64,000 nucleotides of DNA from Ahniella sp. (GTDB lineage Bacteria > Pseudomonadota > Gammaproteobacteria > Xanthomonadales > Ahniellaceae): the NCBI GenBank assembly GCA_016712105.1, contig JADJRU010000005.1, positions 1-64,000 of the forward strand. Direction: 5' to 3'. Numbering within the stretch: the first letter of the stretch is position 1; the number at the start of each line of letters is the position of its first letter. Made by a program: the position numbers and the translations under genes. Below the pieces are notes generated by a model. The model was given only the letters and a program-made list of their open reading frames with translations, searched no databases and was not told the DNA's origin. This document shows positions 8,995 to 17,997 of the stretch, piece by piece.

Positions 8995-9613
8995 TCAGGG
9001 GGCGCGGAGGCCGGCGGCTGCAAAACGCACGAACTGCTTGGCGGCGTTCGCACGATGCTGTTCGTCGGTGAGGCCCGGCGGCTTCTTGATCATGCCGAAA
9101 TCGCTCATCGCGTAGGTCAACGCGCCGCTGACAAAATCGAGGCGCCAGTACAGGTCTTCTTTCGGCAATTCAGGCATGAACTGCGCGATCGCCTTTGCGA
9201 ACTCCTTCAGTACATGACCATAGTTGTCGGACACGAACCGCCGCAAGCGTTGATCCTGTTCAGCAAACGCGCGCCAGCAGGCGCACGAAACTCTGTCCGC
9301 CACCGCGATCCGAGGCCAGATGTAACGCCGGCGAGACAAACGCTTCGAGGATCGACTCCAGCGACAGCGGTTTGGTCACGAGCGCCTTGTTCAGGGCCTT
9401 CGTACGTTCTGCCGTGAGTTCATCGAGCCGTCGTTTGAACAGTTCGTTGATCAGGTTTTCCTTGGAGCCGAAGTGGTAGTTCACGGCCGCCAGATTGACG
9501 TTCGCGGACGCGGTGACCTGGCGCAGCGACGCCCCGGCAAAGCCGGAACGCGCGAACAGATCTTCGGCAGCGCTCAGGATGCGCTCTTTCGTGGAGAAAT
9601 GGGGGTTGCTCAA
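8995..9613 (-). pseudogene. psrA: PsrA-like TetR-family fatty-acid regulator, frameshifted
   Basis: About 205-residue TetR repressor read in two frames. The N-terminal part (9613 down to about 9270) holds the HTH with SLRQVTASANVNLAAVNYHF, nearly the PsrA signature; the C-terminal part continues as AFAEQDQRLRRFVSDNYG to a stop at 8995. The frame breaks in a GCGCGCG run at about 9268-9274, where adding two bases restores RLLARAFAEQDQ. PsrA proteins sense acyl ligands and control beta-oxidation and rpoS in pseudomonads. The start is TTG 9613. It heads the fadN-fadA operon and has a PsrA-type box in its own promoter. The dinucleotide-repeat indel makes a sequencing error likelier than a true pseudogene. 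Confidence 0.75.
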
Positions 9614-9637
9614 GGGAGGACCTTTGCGGGGGCGTAT

Positions 9638-9651
9638 GAAACAAACGTTTT
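9638..9651 (-). promoter_or_regulatory. Candidate PsrA-type operator
   Basis: The plus strand reads GAAAC-N4-GTTTT, one base from the published PsrA pattern (G/C)AAAC-N2-4-GTTT(G/C). It lies immediately downstream of the predicted -10 element of the regulator gene, as expected for an autorepressor. Confidence 0.6.
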
Positions 9652-9652
9652 A

Positions 9653-9682
9653 AGCGTATCGGCAGGGCCGGCCCGCGGTCAA
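9653..9682 (-). promoter_or_regulatory. Predicted promoter of the psrA-fadN-fadA operon
   Basis: Minus-strand TTGACC (9682-9677) and TACGCT (9658-9653) are spaced by 18 bp. The operator-like box starts 1 bp downstream of the -10. Confidence 0.5.
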
Positions 9683-9709
9683 GGCAAGCCCCCATGACTT
9701 TTTATTGGA

Positions 9710-11275
9710 TCAGTGCCGGAAATGGCGGCGCCCGGTGAACACCATCGCAATGCCGTGTTCGTCGGCTGCGGCGATCACTTCCTTGTCGCGCATCGAACCG
9801 CCGGGCTGGATGACCGCCCGGATGCCGGCTTCGGCAGCAGCATCGATGCCATCGCGGAACGGAAAGAAGGCGTCGGATGCCATCGCCGAACCCGGCACGA
9901 CAAGCCCCGCCTCGGCCGCTTTTAATGACGCGATCTTCGCACTGACAACCCGGCTCATCTGCCCGGCGCCAATCCCGATCGTGCGGCCATCCCGCGCGTA
10001 GACAATGGCATTCGACTTCACGAAGAACGCGACTTTCCAGGCAAACAGAAGGTCTTCCAGTTCCTGGGCAGACGGAGCACGTTTCGTGACGACCTTGAGA
10101 TCGCCGATACCCAGCGTGTCGCTGTCCATGTCCTGGACAAGCAATCCGCCGCGGATGCGCTTGAAGTCTCGCTCCAGACCAGCCGGCCCCAAGGCGCCGG
10201 TTCGCAACACCCGAACGTTGGGTTTGGTGGACAGGGCGGCGCGTGCGTCCGCGTCGATCTCGGGCGCAATGACCACTTCAACAAACTGGCGCTTCACGAT
10301 TTCGCTGGCAGTGCGGGCGTCGAGCGTCCGATTGAACGCAATGATCCCGCCGAACGCCGACACCGGATCGGTCGCGTACGCACGGTCATAGGCTTCGAAC
10401 CCGTCGGCACCCTCGGCGACGCCGCAGGGGTTGGCATGTTTGACGATCACGGCCGCCGGTGTGTTGAACTGACGCACACATTCCAACGCCGCTTCGGCAT
10501 CGGCCAGATTGTTGTAGGAGAGCTCCTTGCCGCCCAGGATTTCTGCGGTGGCAATCACATCGGCCGGCGCATTGGCCTCGACATACAGTGCACCCGCCTG
10601 ATGCGGGTTTTCGCCATACCGCAACACCGACTTGCGCTTCAACGACAGGTGCAGCGTGGGTGCCAGGCTTCCGTCAGGCAGGCCTTCTGCACGCGTGCCC
10701 AGCCATTCGGCAACCATGCCGTCATAGCGCGCCGTATGCGCATAGACCTTGGCGGCGAGCCGGCGTCGCTCGCCGAAGTCCACGCCACCGGCATCAAGTG
10801 CCGCCAGGTACGCGGCGTAATCGGCCGGTTCGCACAACACCGCCACACGCTCGTGATTCTTCGCCGCGGCGCGCAACATGGCCGGACCACCGATATCGAT
10901 GTTCTCGACCGCGTCTTCGTCCGTGACACCCGGCTTCGCGATGGTCTCGGCAAACGGATACAGGTTGACGACCAGCAGGTCGATCGCTTCGATGCCGTGG
11001 ACAGCCATCACCTCGGCATCCAGTGGCAAACGACCCAGCAGGCCACCATGCACTTTCGGGTGCAGCGTCTTGACACGCCCATCCATGATTTCCGGCGAGC
11101 CGGTGTACGTCGACACGTCGACCACCTCAAGACCCGATTCGCGCAGAGTGCGCGCCGTACCGCCAGTGGACAACAACGTGACACCACGAGCCGCCAAGGC
11201 TCGCGCCAAATCGATCAGGCCGGTCTTGTCGGAAACGGACAGCAGCGCACGGCGCGGCATGATTGGCTGGCTCAT
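9710..11275 (-). CDS. purH: Bifunctional AICAR transformylase / IMP cyclohydrolase PurH
   Basis: 521-residue enzyme for the last two steps of de novo IMP synthesis. The N-terminal MGS-like IMP cyclohydrolase domain begins RALLSVSDKTGLIDLA. The transformylase domain follows, with the catalytic KHANPCGVA motif, and the protein ends in the conserved GIAMVFTGRRHFRH. Length and termini match the family. It follows fis by 65 bp on the same strand, an arrangement common in Xanthomonadales. Confidence 0.97.
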   Translation of the reverse strand: MSQPIMPRRALLSVSDKTGLIDLARALAARGVTLLSTGGTARTLRESGLEVVDVSTYTGSPEIMDGRVKTLHPKVHGGLLGRLPLDAEVMAVHGIEAIDLLVVNLYPFAETIAKPGVTDEDAVENIDIGGPAMLRAAAKNHERVAVLCEPADYAAYLAALDAGGVDFGERRRLAAKVYAHTARYDGMVAEWLGTRAEGLPDGSLAPTLHLSLKRKSVLRYGENPHQAGALYVEANAPADVIATAEILGGKELSYNNLADAEAALECVRQFNTPAAVIVKHANPCGVAEGADGFEAYDRAYATDPVSAFGGIIAFNRTLDARTASEIVKRQFVEVVIAPEIDADARAALSTKPNVRVLRTGALGPAGLERDFKRIRGGLLVQDMDSDTLGIGDLKVVTKRAPSAQELEDLLFAWKVAFFVKSNAIVYARDGRTIGIGAGQMSRVVSAKIASLKAAEAGLVVPGSAMASDAFFPFRDGIDAAAEAGIRAVIQPGGSMRDKEVIAAADEHGIAMVFTGRRHFRH

Positions 11276-11340
11276 GGACGACCTACTCAGGGAGGAAGCC
11301 CGCGAGTATATCGGTGCCGGCTGCTGAAACTACCGGTCCT

Positions 11341-11607
11341 TCAAGCGTGATCTTCGAGCTTCTTGCGCAACGTAGCGCGAGAAATGCCGAGCGCCGCAGC
11401 GGCCTGCGTAAGATTGCCATCGAAATGACGCAGCACTTCCTGAAACAAGGGCCCTTCGACTTCGCGCATGACGAGCCGATACAGGTCGTCGGCCACATCA
11501 TCACCGGCGTGGGCAAGATAACGACGGACTGCCTTGGCCACACATTCGCGCAAGATGGGCGCGGTGCTCAACTCGGAAGTTTCGAAACGGTTCGTCGAGG
11601 AGTTCAT
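11341..11607 (-). CDS. fis: DNA-binding protein Fis
   Basis: 88-residue nucleoid-associated protein. The C-terminal helix-turn-helix reads NLTQAAAALGISRATLRKKL, characteristic of Fis. The preceding dimerisation region (VEGPLFQEVLRHFDG) is also typical. Fis bends DNA and activates growth-related promoters. It lies directly upstream of purH. The usual dusB neighbour is not found upstream; the VWA gene is there instead. Confidence 0.93.
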   Translation of the reverse strand: MNSSTNRFETSELSTAPILRECVAKAVRRYLAHAGDDVADDLYRLVMREVEGPLFQEVLRHFDGNLTQAAAALGISRATLRKKLEDHA

Positions 11608-11705
11608 GACCAGCTTTTTGTGTCCCTGCGGACGGGCATCATACCGGAACTTCCATGCCGCAAGGCGCGCCAGACTTGGCTTTCCCGCTGTTTGTGCTGG
11701 TCGGG

Positions 11706-11740
11706 GTCGGCAAGTTCCAGTGAATCAAGAACTTGCCGAC
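11706..11740. repeat. Perfect 12-bp inverted repeat
   Basis: GTCGGCAAGTTC (11706-11717) and its exact complement (11729-11740) are separated by 11 nt, in the space between the VWA gene end and fis. No U-run follows on either strand. It could be a factor-assisted terminator for the VWA gene or a protein-binding site. Confidence 0.6.
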
Positions 11741-11770
11741 GAGTTCGAAAGTGAAGCCTGAATCTGTGGT

Positions 11771-13249
11771 TCAGGGCGTGACCGTGACCGCCACACGTGC
11801 CAGTACACGATCGCCTGCCACCACATAAACGAGATCGTATGCGCCGGCTTCGGTCGGCGCTTGCACGGAGATGCCTCCTTGTTCCGGCAAGTAGGAGTAG
11901 GTCTGATAGGCGTCCGTACCCGCACCGCTTGGAACGAAGCCGATCCATGAATCACCGGAAGGATTCCGCGGCCCTTCGAACCGCAAGATGAGCGTTTGGC
12001 CGGTCGCGACCTGAGCCGGCGCATCGAAAATTCGACCGACGGCAGGGGTTACCGTAATGGATTGTGTGCCGATGACCTCGGCACCTTCCTTCAGGACGTA
12101 ACGCAGTTCGTATTCACCCGCATCATCCGGCACCTTGAGGCGGGAAACCGTTCGACCCGAAGGATCCGGGCGCAGGTAGGATCCATTCACATACGCCATC
12201 GCGTCGCCGCCCTTTGGCGCAAAGCCGATCCAGTGATCGTCGGCGACCGGACCTTCGGCTTCGATGAGGATGCTGTCACTGGCCATGGCGGTCGCAGGCC
12301 CGCGCACCGCGCTGACCGCAGGCGAAACGACAATCGGCGTCCGCGCAAGAATCGCCTGGGTTCGCGCCGGACTGACATAACGCAATTCGTAGTTTCCAGG
12401 TGTCGCCGGTGCAACCAGTTTCAACTCGGCGCTTGCCGACTCCGCAGAGACCCAGGTTCCTCGTTCGACCAGATAGGACAACGGGTCTGCGTCGGCTGCG
12501 ACCACACCCACCCAATCGCCGGGACTGGCGGGGCCTGAATAGCTGACGCTCAACGACGTAGCGGCGACGGCGGTGGCGGGCCCAGAGACCGTTGCTTCAG
12601 CCGGTGGCAACGGCGCCTCATCACGACCCAGGGTCTTCAACCCGGCCGCCAGTTCCCGCGCATCACGCGCATTCAGATATCGGCCGCCGGTCGCTTCGGC
12701 CATACATCGGAGTTGCGCCTGATGCGCCGGGTTCGGTACATCGAACCCAATGATGTGGGCCGTGAAGTCCAGACCTTGGGCCTCGAGCGCACGGGCTTGA
12801 GCACACGGATCGGCGGAACAGGTCTCCTCGCCATCACTGATCAGGATGACTGTTGCCTTCTGCTCCGTGGCACGCAGCGCCGCGGCTGCATGGACCAATG
12901 CATCCGCCACGGGGGTCATGCCCTTCGGGTTGAGATCCCGAACGATCGCCAGAAAGGCGTCGCGATCAAGCGGCCCCACCGGCACGAGGGTTTCGATGTC
13001 GGCGCAATCCCCTTTTCGGCGATGACCGTACACCGTGAGGCCCAGTGCGTCCTGCGCCGGCCAATCGGCGACCACTTGCCCCACTGCGGTTCGTGCGAGG
13101 GTGATCTTGTTCTGGCCGTCGATCTGGCCCCACATCGAACCCGATGCATCCAGCACGAGCATCTTGTGCTCGGCGGCGACCGCACTGGATGGGCCGACTG
13201 CGAACACGGCAGTCAACAAACAACCGGCAAGAAGTTTACGATTCATCAT
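11771..13249 (-). CDS. Secreted von Willebrand factor A protein with three C-terminal repeats
   Basis: 492-residue exported protein. A Sec signal peptide (about residues 1-26, cleavage after AVAA) is followed by a VWA domain with an intact MIDAS: DASGSMW (D34, S36, S38) and downstream SDGEETC. After about residue 225 come three diverged repeats of about 85-90 residues, each with a GP.TA start, a D-W-V/I-G-[VF] core and a YELRYV-like strand, suggesting a beta-sandwich repeat. The GAGGA ribosome site fits ATG 13249. It is divergent from the ECF sigma/kinase pair and may belong to its regulon. The function is unknown; adhesion or a periplasmic binding role is an inference. Confidence 0.85.
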   Translation of the reverse strand: MMNRKLLAGCLLTAVFAVGPSSAVAAEHKMLVLDASGSMWGQIDGQNKITLARTAVGQVVADWPAQDALGLTVYGHRRKGDCADIETLVPVGPLDRDAFLAIVRDLNPKGMTPVADALVHAAAALRATEQKATVILISDGEETCSADPCAQARALEAQGLDFTAHIIGFDVPNPAHQAQLRCMAEATGGRYLNARDARELAAGLKTLGRDEAPLPPAEATVSGPATAVAATSLSVSYSGPASPGDWVGVVAADADPLSYLVERGTWVSAESASAELKLVAPATPGNYELRYVSPARTQAILARTPIVVSPAVSAVRGPATAMASDSILIEAEGPVADDHWIGFAPKGGDAMAYVNGSYLRPDPSGRTVSRLKVPDDAGEYELRYVLKEGAEVIGTQSITVTPAVGRIFDAPAQVATGQTLILRFEGPRNPSGDSWIGFVPSGAGTDAYQTYSYLPEQGGISVQAPTEAGAYDLVYVVAGDRVLARVAVTVTP

Positions 13250-13524
13250 GTTGGATCCTCATTAAAGTCCGTTATGAAACAAAGTGGGCGACACGTCATC
13301 GATCAACTCGGCCTCAGCGCGAACTCCGATCTGCTGCGATCCGGTCGTGAAAAGCGGCAGAACCCGCCAATCCATGATCCGCTCCCGAGGTGTGAATCCC
13401 TGACATACGACTGACCGCGGCCAATCCGGCCATGGGCATCCTGGCCTCCCCGGAGATATGCCAAGACATGACCTTCAGAATCCCCGTGTTAGGCTCCGTG
13501 AACCACGGTTTGTCATCGAAGTTA

Positions 13525-14097
13525 ATGGCCTACGAACAGGATCCGATCGATCTCGAAGCGCTTGAATACGAGCCGGCCGTGGCGATGATCCGTGCGGCGA
13601 TCGAGCCTCAACTGGGCGCGAAGTTCGAGCAGCACTATCTCGAGTTGAAACGGTTGGCACGGGCCGAGCGACAGCGTGTCCTTGGCGGCCATTCGCTCAA
13701 CACCACGGCACTAGTCAACGAGCTGTATCTCAAACTACTGCACAGCGGTTCGGCCGGCGCCGATGGCAAACATTTTTTTGCGCTGTCCGCGTTGGCAATC
13801 CGACATATCCTCGTGGATCGCGCCCGGCATCGGGTGCATGTGCGGGCCCATGCCGAAGCCATGGGTAGCCACGAAGACGGCAGTGACGACACATTGACGC
13901 TGGAGATCCACGACGCGCTCGACCGCCTGCGCCAGTTCAACCCGAGGCTCGCTGCGGTGGTCACCTGCCGCTGGTTTGCCGGCTATTCCGAGCCCGAGAC
14001 GGCACAGGCGCTCTCCGTGGGTGAGCGAACGGTGCGCCGCGATTGGGAGCGCGCACGGCTGTGGCTCCAGGCGGCACTGACCGGAGCCACACCTTGA
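13525..14097 (+). CDS. ECF-type sigma factor (kinase-coupled group)
   Basis: 190-residue extracytoplasmic-function sigma factor of the group resembling TIGR02999. Region 2 carries LGGHSLNTTALVNELYLKLL and AIRHILVDRARHR; region 4 ends with GYSEPETAQALSVGERTVRR. The frame is open back to 13432, but the extra N-terminus is unlike the family, so ATG 13525 is preferred with modest certainty. Its stop codon overlaps the TTG start of the Ser/Thr kinase. Members of this group are often paired with such kinases, so phosphorylation may control its activity. Confidence 0.85.
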   Translation: MAYEQDPIDLEALEYEPAVAMIRAAIEPQLGAKFEQHYLELKRLARAERQRVLGGHSLNTTALVNELYLKLLHSGSAGADGKHFFALSALAIRHILVDRARHRVHVRAHAEAMGSHEDGSDDTLTLEIHDALDRLRQFNPRLAAVVTCRWFAGYSEPETAQALSVGERTVRRDWERARLWLQAALTGATP

Positions 14098-16811
14098 GTC
14101 TGGGCGGCCCGTTCTCCCGGCTCGACAACACCGATCTGGGTCGCCTCGATCAGTTGCTCGACGAGGCCCTCGACCTCGATGAGGCCGGACGTGCCGCGTT
14201 GCTGGCTCGAGTCCGGCAACTGCACCCGAGCCTGGTTGCACCCCTGACGGCGCTGCTGGCGGGCAGTGCCGCAACGTTCCTTCAGCCACATGACCCGGAA
14301 CACACCACACCGGAGGCCGCTGCTGATTTCAGGGCGGGCCCGGGCACCCTGCTTGGCCCGTGGCGCATCGATGCGTTCGCCGCAGCCGGCGGGAGTGCCG
14401 ACGTCTATCGCGGCAGTCGCGCCGATGGTGCCTTCGAGCGCTCGGTCGCCATCAAAGTGCTGCGTGACAGCTCGCCCCGGCTCTCCGATCATTTCCTGCG
14501 CGAGCAGAAACTGCTGGCGCAACTCGAACACCCCAACATCGCCCGGATTCTGGACGCTGGCCGGCAAGAAGGACTTGGCGCGTGGTTCGTGATGCCCTGG
14601 ATCGACGGGCTGGATGTCGCCGCATTCGTCCGGGGCAATCCGGCCTGGCAAAGGCGCCTGTCGGTGTTCGTGGCGATGGCGGAGGCTGTCCAGTTTGCGC
14701 ATCGGCGACTGGTTGTGCACCGGGACCTCAAACCATCGAACGTCAGTATCGATGCAAGCGACCAAGTCACCGTGCTCGATTTCGGTATCGCGCTGTTGCT
14801 CGACGAGGACAGCGGCACCCATACCCCGTCGCGCACGCAGATGGCGTTTACTCCTTCCTATGCGAGTCCGGAGCAACTTCGCGGCGAACCGATCAGTGTT
14901 CAGACCGATATCCACGCGCTCGGCCTGTTGCTGCATGAGTTGCTGGCCGGCACCCCGGCTTATCCGCAGGCCAGACTGAGCCTCGCCGAGGCGGTGCAGG
15001 CAATTTGCCACGCGCCGATTCCGGCCCTCGTTCCGGACCCGGCGCTGCCGCGCCCGGGACGAGCGTGGTTGCGGGACGCCCAGGCGATCGTGGCGTTTGC
15101 ATTGGCCAAGACGCCGGAACAGCGTTACGGCAGCGTGGCTGAACTGATCGCCGATGTGCGCGCCCTATCGCAGGGCCTGCCGGTTTCGGTGCGTCGGCGG
15201 TCGTGGCTCGGGCACCTGGTCGCAAGCGCGGCTCGCCGGCCACTGGTGGCGAGCCTCGTTGGCGCCCTGTTGCTGGCTTCGATCGGCGGCGGCTGGGTCT
15301 ACGTCCAACAGAACCAGCGTATTGCCGTCGAACGCGAACAGGCGCTGGCCGAAGTGGCCCGGCTCGAAGCACTGCGCGAACACTTCAACCTGATCCTGCG
15401 CGAAGGCGTTTCGGAACAAGGCATGGGTGCCCGAGCCGCACTCGACGAAAGTGTGCGCCAACTCGATCAGGCGTTCGCCGATCGCCCCGCCCTGCAGGCC
15501 AGCCTGTTGCTCAGTCTGGGCGAAATCTACCTGGCCGCCGGTGATCATCCGGCCAGTCTGAGTGTGCTGGGCCGACTGGCCGGTGATGCCCGGTTGATCG
15601 GGGAGTTGACGCCACGACAACGTGCCGAGGCCTACCTGACCAAAACGTCTTCGGAACTCCGCACGGGCGCTCTGGATGAGGCCGAAGCCACGCTAAAAGA
15701 GTGGGCCGCCGTCCTCGAAGCCAGCAAGTCTCCGGCGCTGCAGGCCGAACACGCGATAGCCCAAGCCACGCTGCAACGCCTGCGCGGCGACCCGGCAGGC
15801 GCTCTGGACGCCCAGGAACGAGCAATTTCCGCGATGGATGCAGCGACCGATGCCAGTGCCCTGGACCGCGGTATCGCCCATGCCAACCTTGGCACCACCT
15901 TGCTGCAGGCCGGCCAGTTCGTGCGGGCGCAGGCGCAGTTCGAGCGCGCGATCAGCATATGGGACGCCGGCGGGCTGGCGCTGAACTGGAACGTGCTCAC
16001 GGCCCGGACAAACCTGGCGCATCTGGCCCTGCTCCGCGGCGATGAACAGGCCGCCTTGCGCGACTACGACTGGATCGAACAGCGTTTGCGTCAACGCGGC
16101 GACCGCAGTGCTGCATTCGCAGCGCTCATCAACGGCAAGGCGCGCGCCCTGCTCGCTTCCGGACAACTCGACGCGGCCTTGGCACTCGCCGACGAGGCAC
16201 TGGTGCTGATCGAGGCACGCAGTGGCGCTCAGAGCCTGGACCGACTCGGCATCCTGCTCACGCGCATCGACATTGCCGATGCAAAGGACCAGCCCATCGA
16301 AGCTTGGCTGGCGATCGCCACCGGGATCCTTGCCACTTTGCCGGCTCAGCATCCGCTGCATGCCCGGCTGAACCTGATCACGGCGCGTGCGCGCCAGCGT
16401 GACGGTAAACACGATGAAGCCGTCGAGATCCTGAAGCCTGCGTTCACGCAGTTGCTGCAGGGGCCCGCCACACTTCGACCCGCCGCGGCCCGCGCCGCCA
16501 TCGGCATCGCCCAATCAGCACAGTCGATCGAAGCGCCTCCTGTCCAGGCACTCGCCGCACTCGACGAAGCACTGTCGGTCTTGCAGCCGATCCAGGGGGA
16601 CAATGGCCTGGACGTACTGGAGTTGCGCGCTTGGCACGCCTGCTTACGGGTTCTGAGCCGCCGGCCACATTGCGCCACCGGCTCGGCGACTCCAATCCGC
16701 GCTGGCGGGCGTTGTCCGCTTGCGAGGTTCGTCCGGCATTCAGTCCGGCGTCAACGAAGCTCTGATAAATTCCGCGTTGCGTTCGGCATCGGATCGAGGG
16801 AATGGACATGA
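14094..16811 (+). CDS. Transmembrane Ser/Thr protein kinase with extracytoplasmic TPR region
   Basis: PknB-type kinase. The glycine loop GGSADVYRG, K121 of AIKVL, HRDLKPSN (209-216) and DFG (229-231) are all intact. One membrane helix lies near residues 382-404, followed by TPR-like helical repeats, probably periplasmic. The TTG start at 14094 overlaps the sigma-factor stop (TTGA), implying translational coupling. The last 50 or so codons look wrong: from about 16620-16650 the codon bias moves to another frame, which ends at a TGA at 16763-16765 (…RWRALSACEV…). A one-base indel there is likely, so the true C-terminus is probably at 16765 rather than 16811. Confidence 0.88.
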   Translation: MSLGGPFSRLDNTDLGRLDQLLDEALDLDEAGRAALLARVRQLHPSLVAPLTALLAGSAATFLQPHDPEHTTPEAAADFRAGPGTLLGPWRIDAFAAAGGSADVYRGSRADGAFERSVAIKVLRDSSPRLSDHFLREQKLLAQLEHPNIARILDAGRQEGLGAWFVMPWIDGLDVAAFVRGNPAWQRRLSVFVAMAEAVQFAHRRLVVHRDLKPSNVSIDASDQVTVLDFGIALLLDEDSGTHTPSRTQMAFTPSYASPEQLRGEPISVQTDIHALGLLLHELLAGTPAYPQARLSLAEAVQAICHAPIPALVPDPALPRPGRAWLRDAQAIVAFALAKTPEQRYGSVAELIADVRALSQGLPVSVRRRSWLGHLVASAARRPLVASLVGALLLASIGGGWVYVQQNQRIAVEREQALAEVARLEALREHFNLILREGVSEQGMGARAALDESVRQLDQAFADRPALQASLLLSLGEIYLAAGDHPASLSVLGRLAGDARLIGELTPRQRAEAYLTKTSSELRTGALDEAEATLKEWAAVLEASKSPALQAEHAIAQATLQRLRGDPAGALDAQERAISAMDAATDASALDRGIAHANLGTTLLQAGQFVRAQAQFERAISIWDAGGLALNWNVLTARTNLAHLALLRGDEQAALRDYDWIEQRLRQRGDRSAAFAALINGKARALLASGQLDAALALADEALVLIEARSGAQSLDRLGILLTRIDIADAKDQPIEAWLAIATGILATLPAQHPLHARLNLITARARQRDGKHDEAVEILKPAFTQLLQGPATLRPAAARAAIGIAQSAQSIEAPPVQALAALDEALSVLQPIQGDNGLDVLELRAWHACLRVLSRRPHCATGSATPIRAGGRCPLARFVRHSVRRQRSSDKFRVAFGIGSREWT

Positions 16812-17407
16812 ATGAACTGGTCAGCCCGGTAACTGCTTTCGCCCTGGGCATCACGCTGGCATGGCTTGCCGGCATGCGGGTTTATCTCACCGTGTTTGGT
16901 GTCGGCTTGGCCGGCGTGTTCGGCTGGATGCCGATCCCGGAATCCATGGATGTGGTGATGTCTCCGTGGATCCTGGCACTCTGCCTGACCATGGCGATCG
17001 TGGAGTTTTTTGCCGACAAGTTGCCTGGTGTGGATTCGATCTGGGATCTGGCGCACACGCTGGTCCGTATTCCTGCGGGCGCATTCGTGGGTGGGCTCGC
17101 GCTGTCGGATGGCAACGAAATGAGCCAAACGGGCATGTTGGCCGGCGGTGCGGTGGCGCTTCTGGCACATAGCCTCAAGTCGGGCACGCGCGCGCTGGTG
17201 AACCATTCACCCGAGCCGGTCAGCAACGCCACGGTATCCAGTACCGAAGATGTGATCAGCCTGTCGGGGCTTGCCCTGGTGTTTGCACACCCATTCCTGT
17301 CGATGGGGCTGCTGCTCGCGTGCGCCGCGACGCTGGTATTGATGCTCTGGCTGGCGAAAGCCGTGCTCCAGCGTCTGTTTGCGTCGCCTGTCCTGAAACC
17401 GGCCTGA
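16808..17407 (+). CDS. DUF4126 integral membrane protein
   Basis: 199-residue membrane protein of the DUF4126 family. Family-like features are LAWLAGMRVYLTVFGVGL at the N-terminus and FFADKLPGVDSIWDLAHT in the middle, with about five hydrophobic helices. ATG 16808 is preferred over ATG 16802 because GAGGGA lies 6 nt before it. It is separated from the hemJ-like gene by only 4 bp, so the two are probably co-transcribed. Molecular function is not established for this family. Confidence 0.8.
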   Translation: MNELVSPVTAFALGITLAWLAGMRVYLTVFGVGLAGVFGWMPIPESMDVVMSPWILALCLTMAIVEFFADKLPGVDSIWDLAHTLVRIPAGAFVGGLALSDGNEMSQTGMLAGGAVALLAHSLKSGTRALVNHSPEPVSNATVSSTEDVISLSGLALVFAHPFLSMGLLLACAATLVLMLWLAKAVLQRLFASPVLKPA

Positions 17408-17411
17408 CCCC

Positions 17412-17843
17412 GTGATCCTGTGGATCAAGGCGTTTCACATCGTCTTCGTGGTGGCATGGTTTGCCGGCCTGTTCTATCTGCCGCGCTTGTTCATCTACCA
17501 CCAGATGGCGACAACACCGGCCGAACATGACCGGTTTGTCGTGATGGAACGCCGCTTGCTGGGCATCACGCACATCGGCGGCGTGCTTGCAGTGGCGTTT
17601 GGCCTGTGGTCCCTGTTTGCGTGGATCAATCTGTCGCCGGAGTTTTTGCGCCAAGGCTGGGTACACGCCAAACTGGGTCTGGTGGCCGTGCTCATTGCCT
17701 ACCATGTCAGTCTGATCATGCTGGCTCGCCAGTTTGCCGAAAAGCGTTGCCAACGCTCAAGCCGCTGGCTGCGGATTTACAACGAAGTGCCGGCACTCCT
17801 GTTGATCGCGATTGTTGTGCTGGTGGTGGTTCGTCCGTTCTGA
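17412..17843 (+). CDS. hemJ: Protoporphyrinogen IX oxidase HemJ
   Basis: 143-residue four-helix membrane protein of the HemJ (formerly UPF0093) family, which oxidises protoporphyrinogen IX to protoporphyrin IX in haem synthesis. The N-terminal KAFHIVFVVAWFAGLFYLPR is diagnostic, and GWVHAKLGLV carries the conserved lysine region. The start is GTG 17412, 4 bp after the DUF4126 gene. Confidence 0.9.
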   Translation: MILWIKAFHIVFVVAWFAGLFYLPRLFIYHQMATTPAEHDRFVVMERRLLGITHIGGVLAVAFGLWSLFAWINLSPEFLRQGWVHAKLGLVAVLIAYHVSLIMLARQFAEKRCQRSSRWLRIYNEVPALLLIAIVVLVVVRPF

Positions 17844-17940
17844 AGGTTCCCTTCGGGCCTCAGGACAAGCAGAGAGCCCGGAAAGCAACATCAATGTGTT
17901 GCAAGCTGTGTCAGCGCTGGATTCATGATGCGCACATGGC

Positions 17941-17968
17941 TTTTTGCGACAGTGGCTCTTGCTATAGT
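17941..17968 (+). promoter_or_regulatory. Possible promoter of the response-regulator gene
   Basis: TATAGT (17963-17968) with a weak TTTTTG -35 (17941-17946) at 16 bp. A start site near 17975 would exclude ATG 17977 for a leadered mRNA and favours ATG 17998. Confidence 0.35.
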
Positions 17969-17997
17969 CAGGTCCCATGGCTCAGGGGTCGGGCAAT

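Noticed and set aside
7383..9071. 562-codon plus-strand frame opposite fadN
   Set aside because: Antisense shadow of a high-GC coding region; no motif.
11604..11948. A dusB or other gene upstream of fis
   Set aside because: The frames here are shadows of the VWA gene end or lack any DusB motif.
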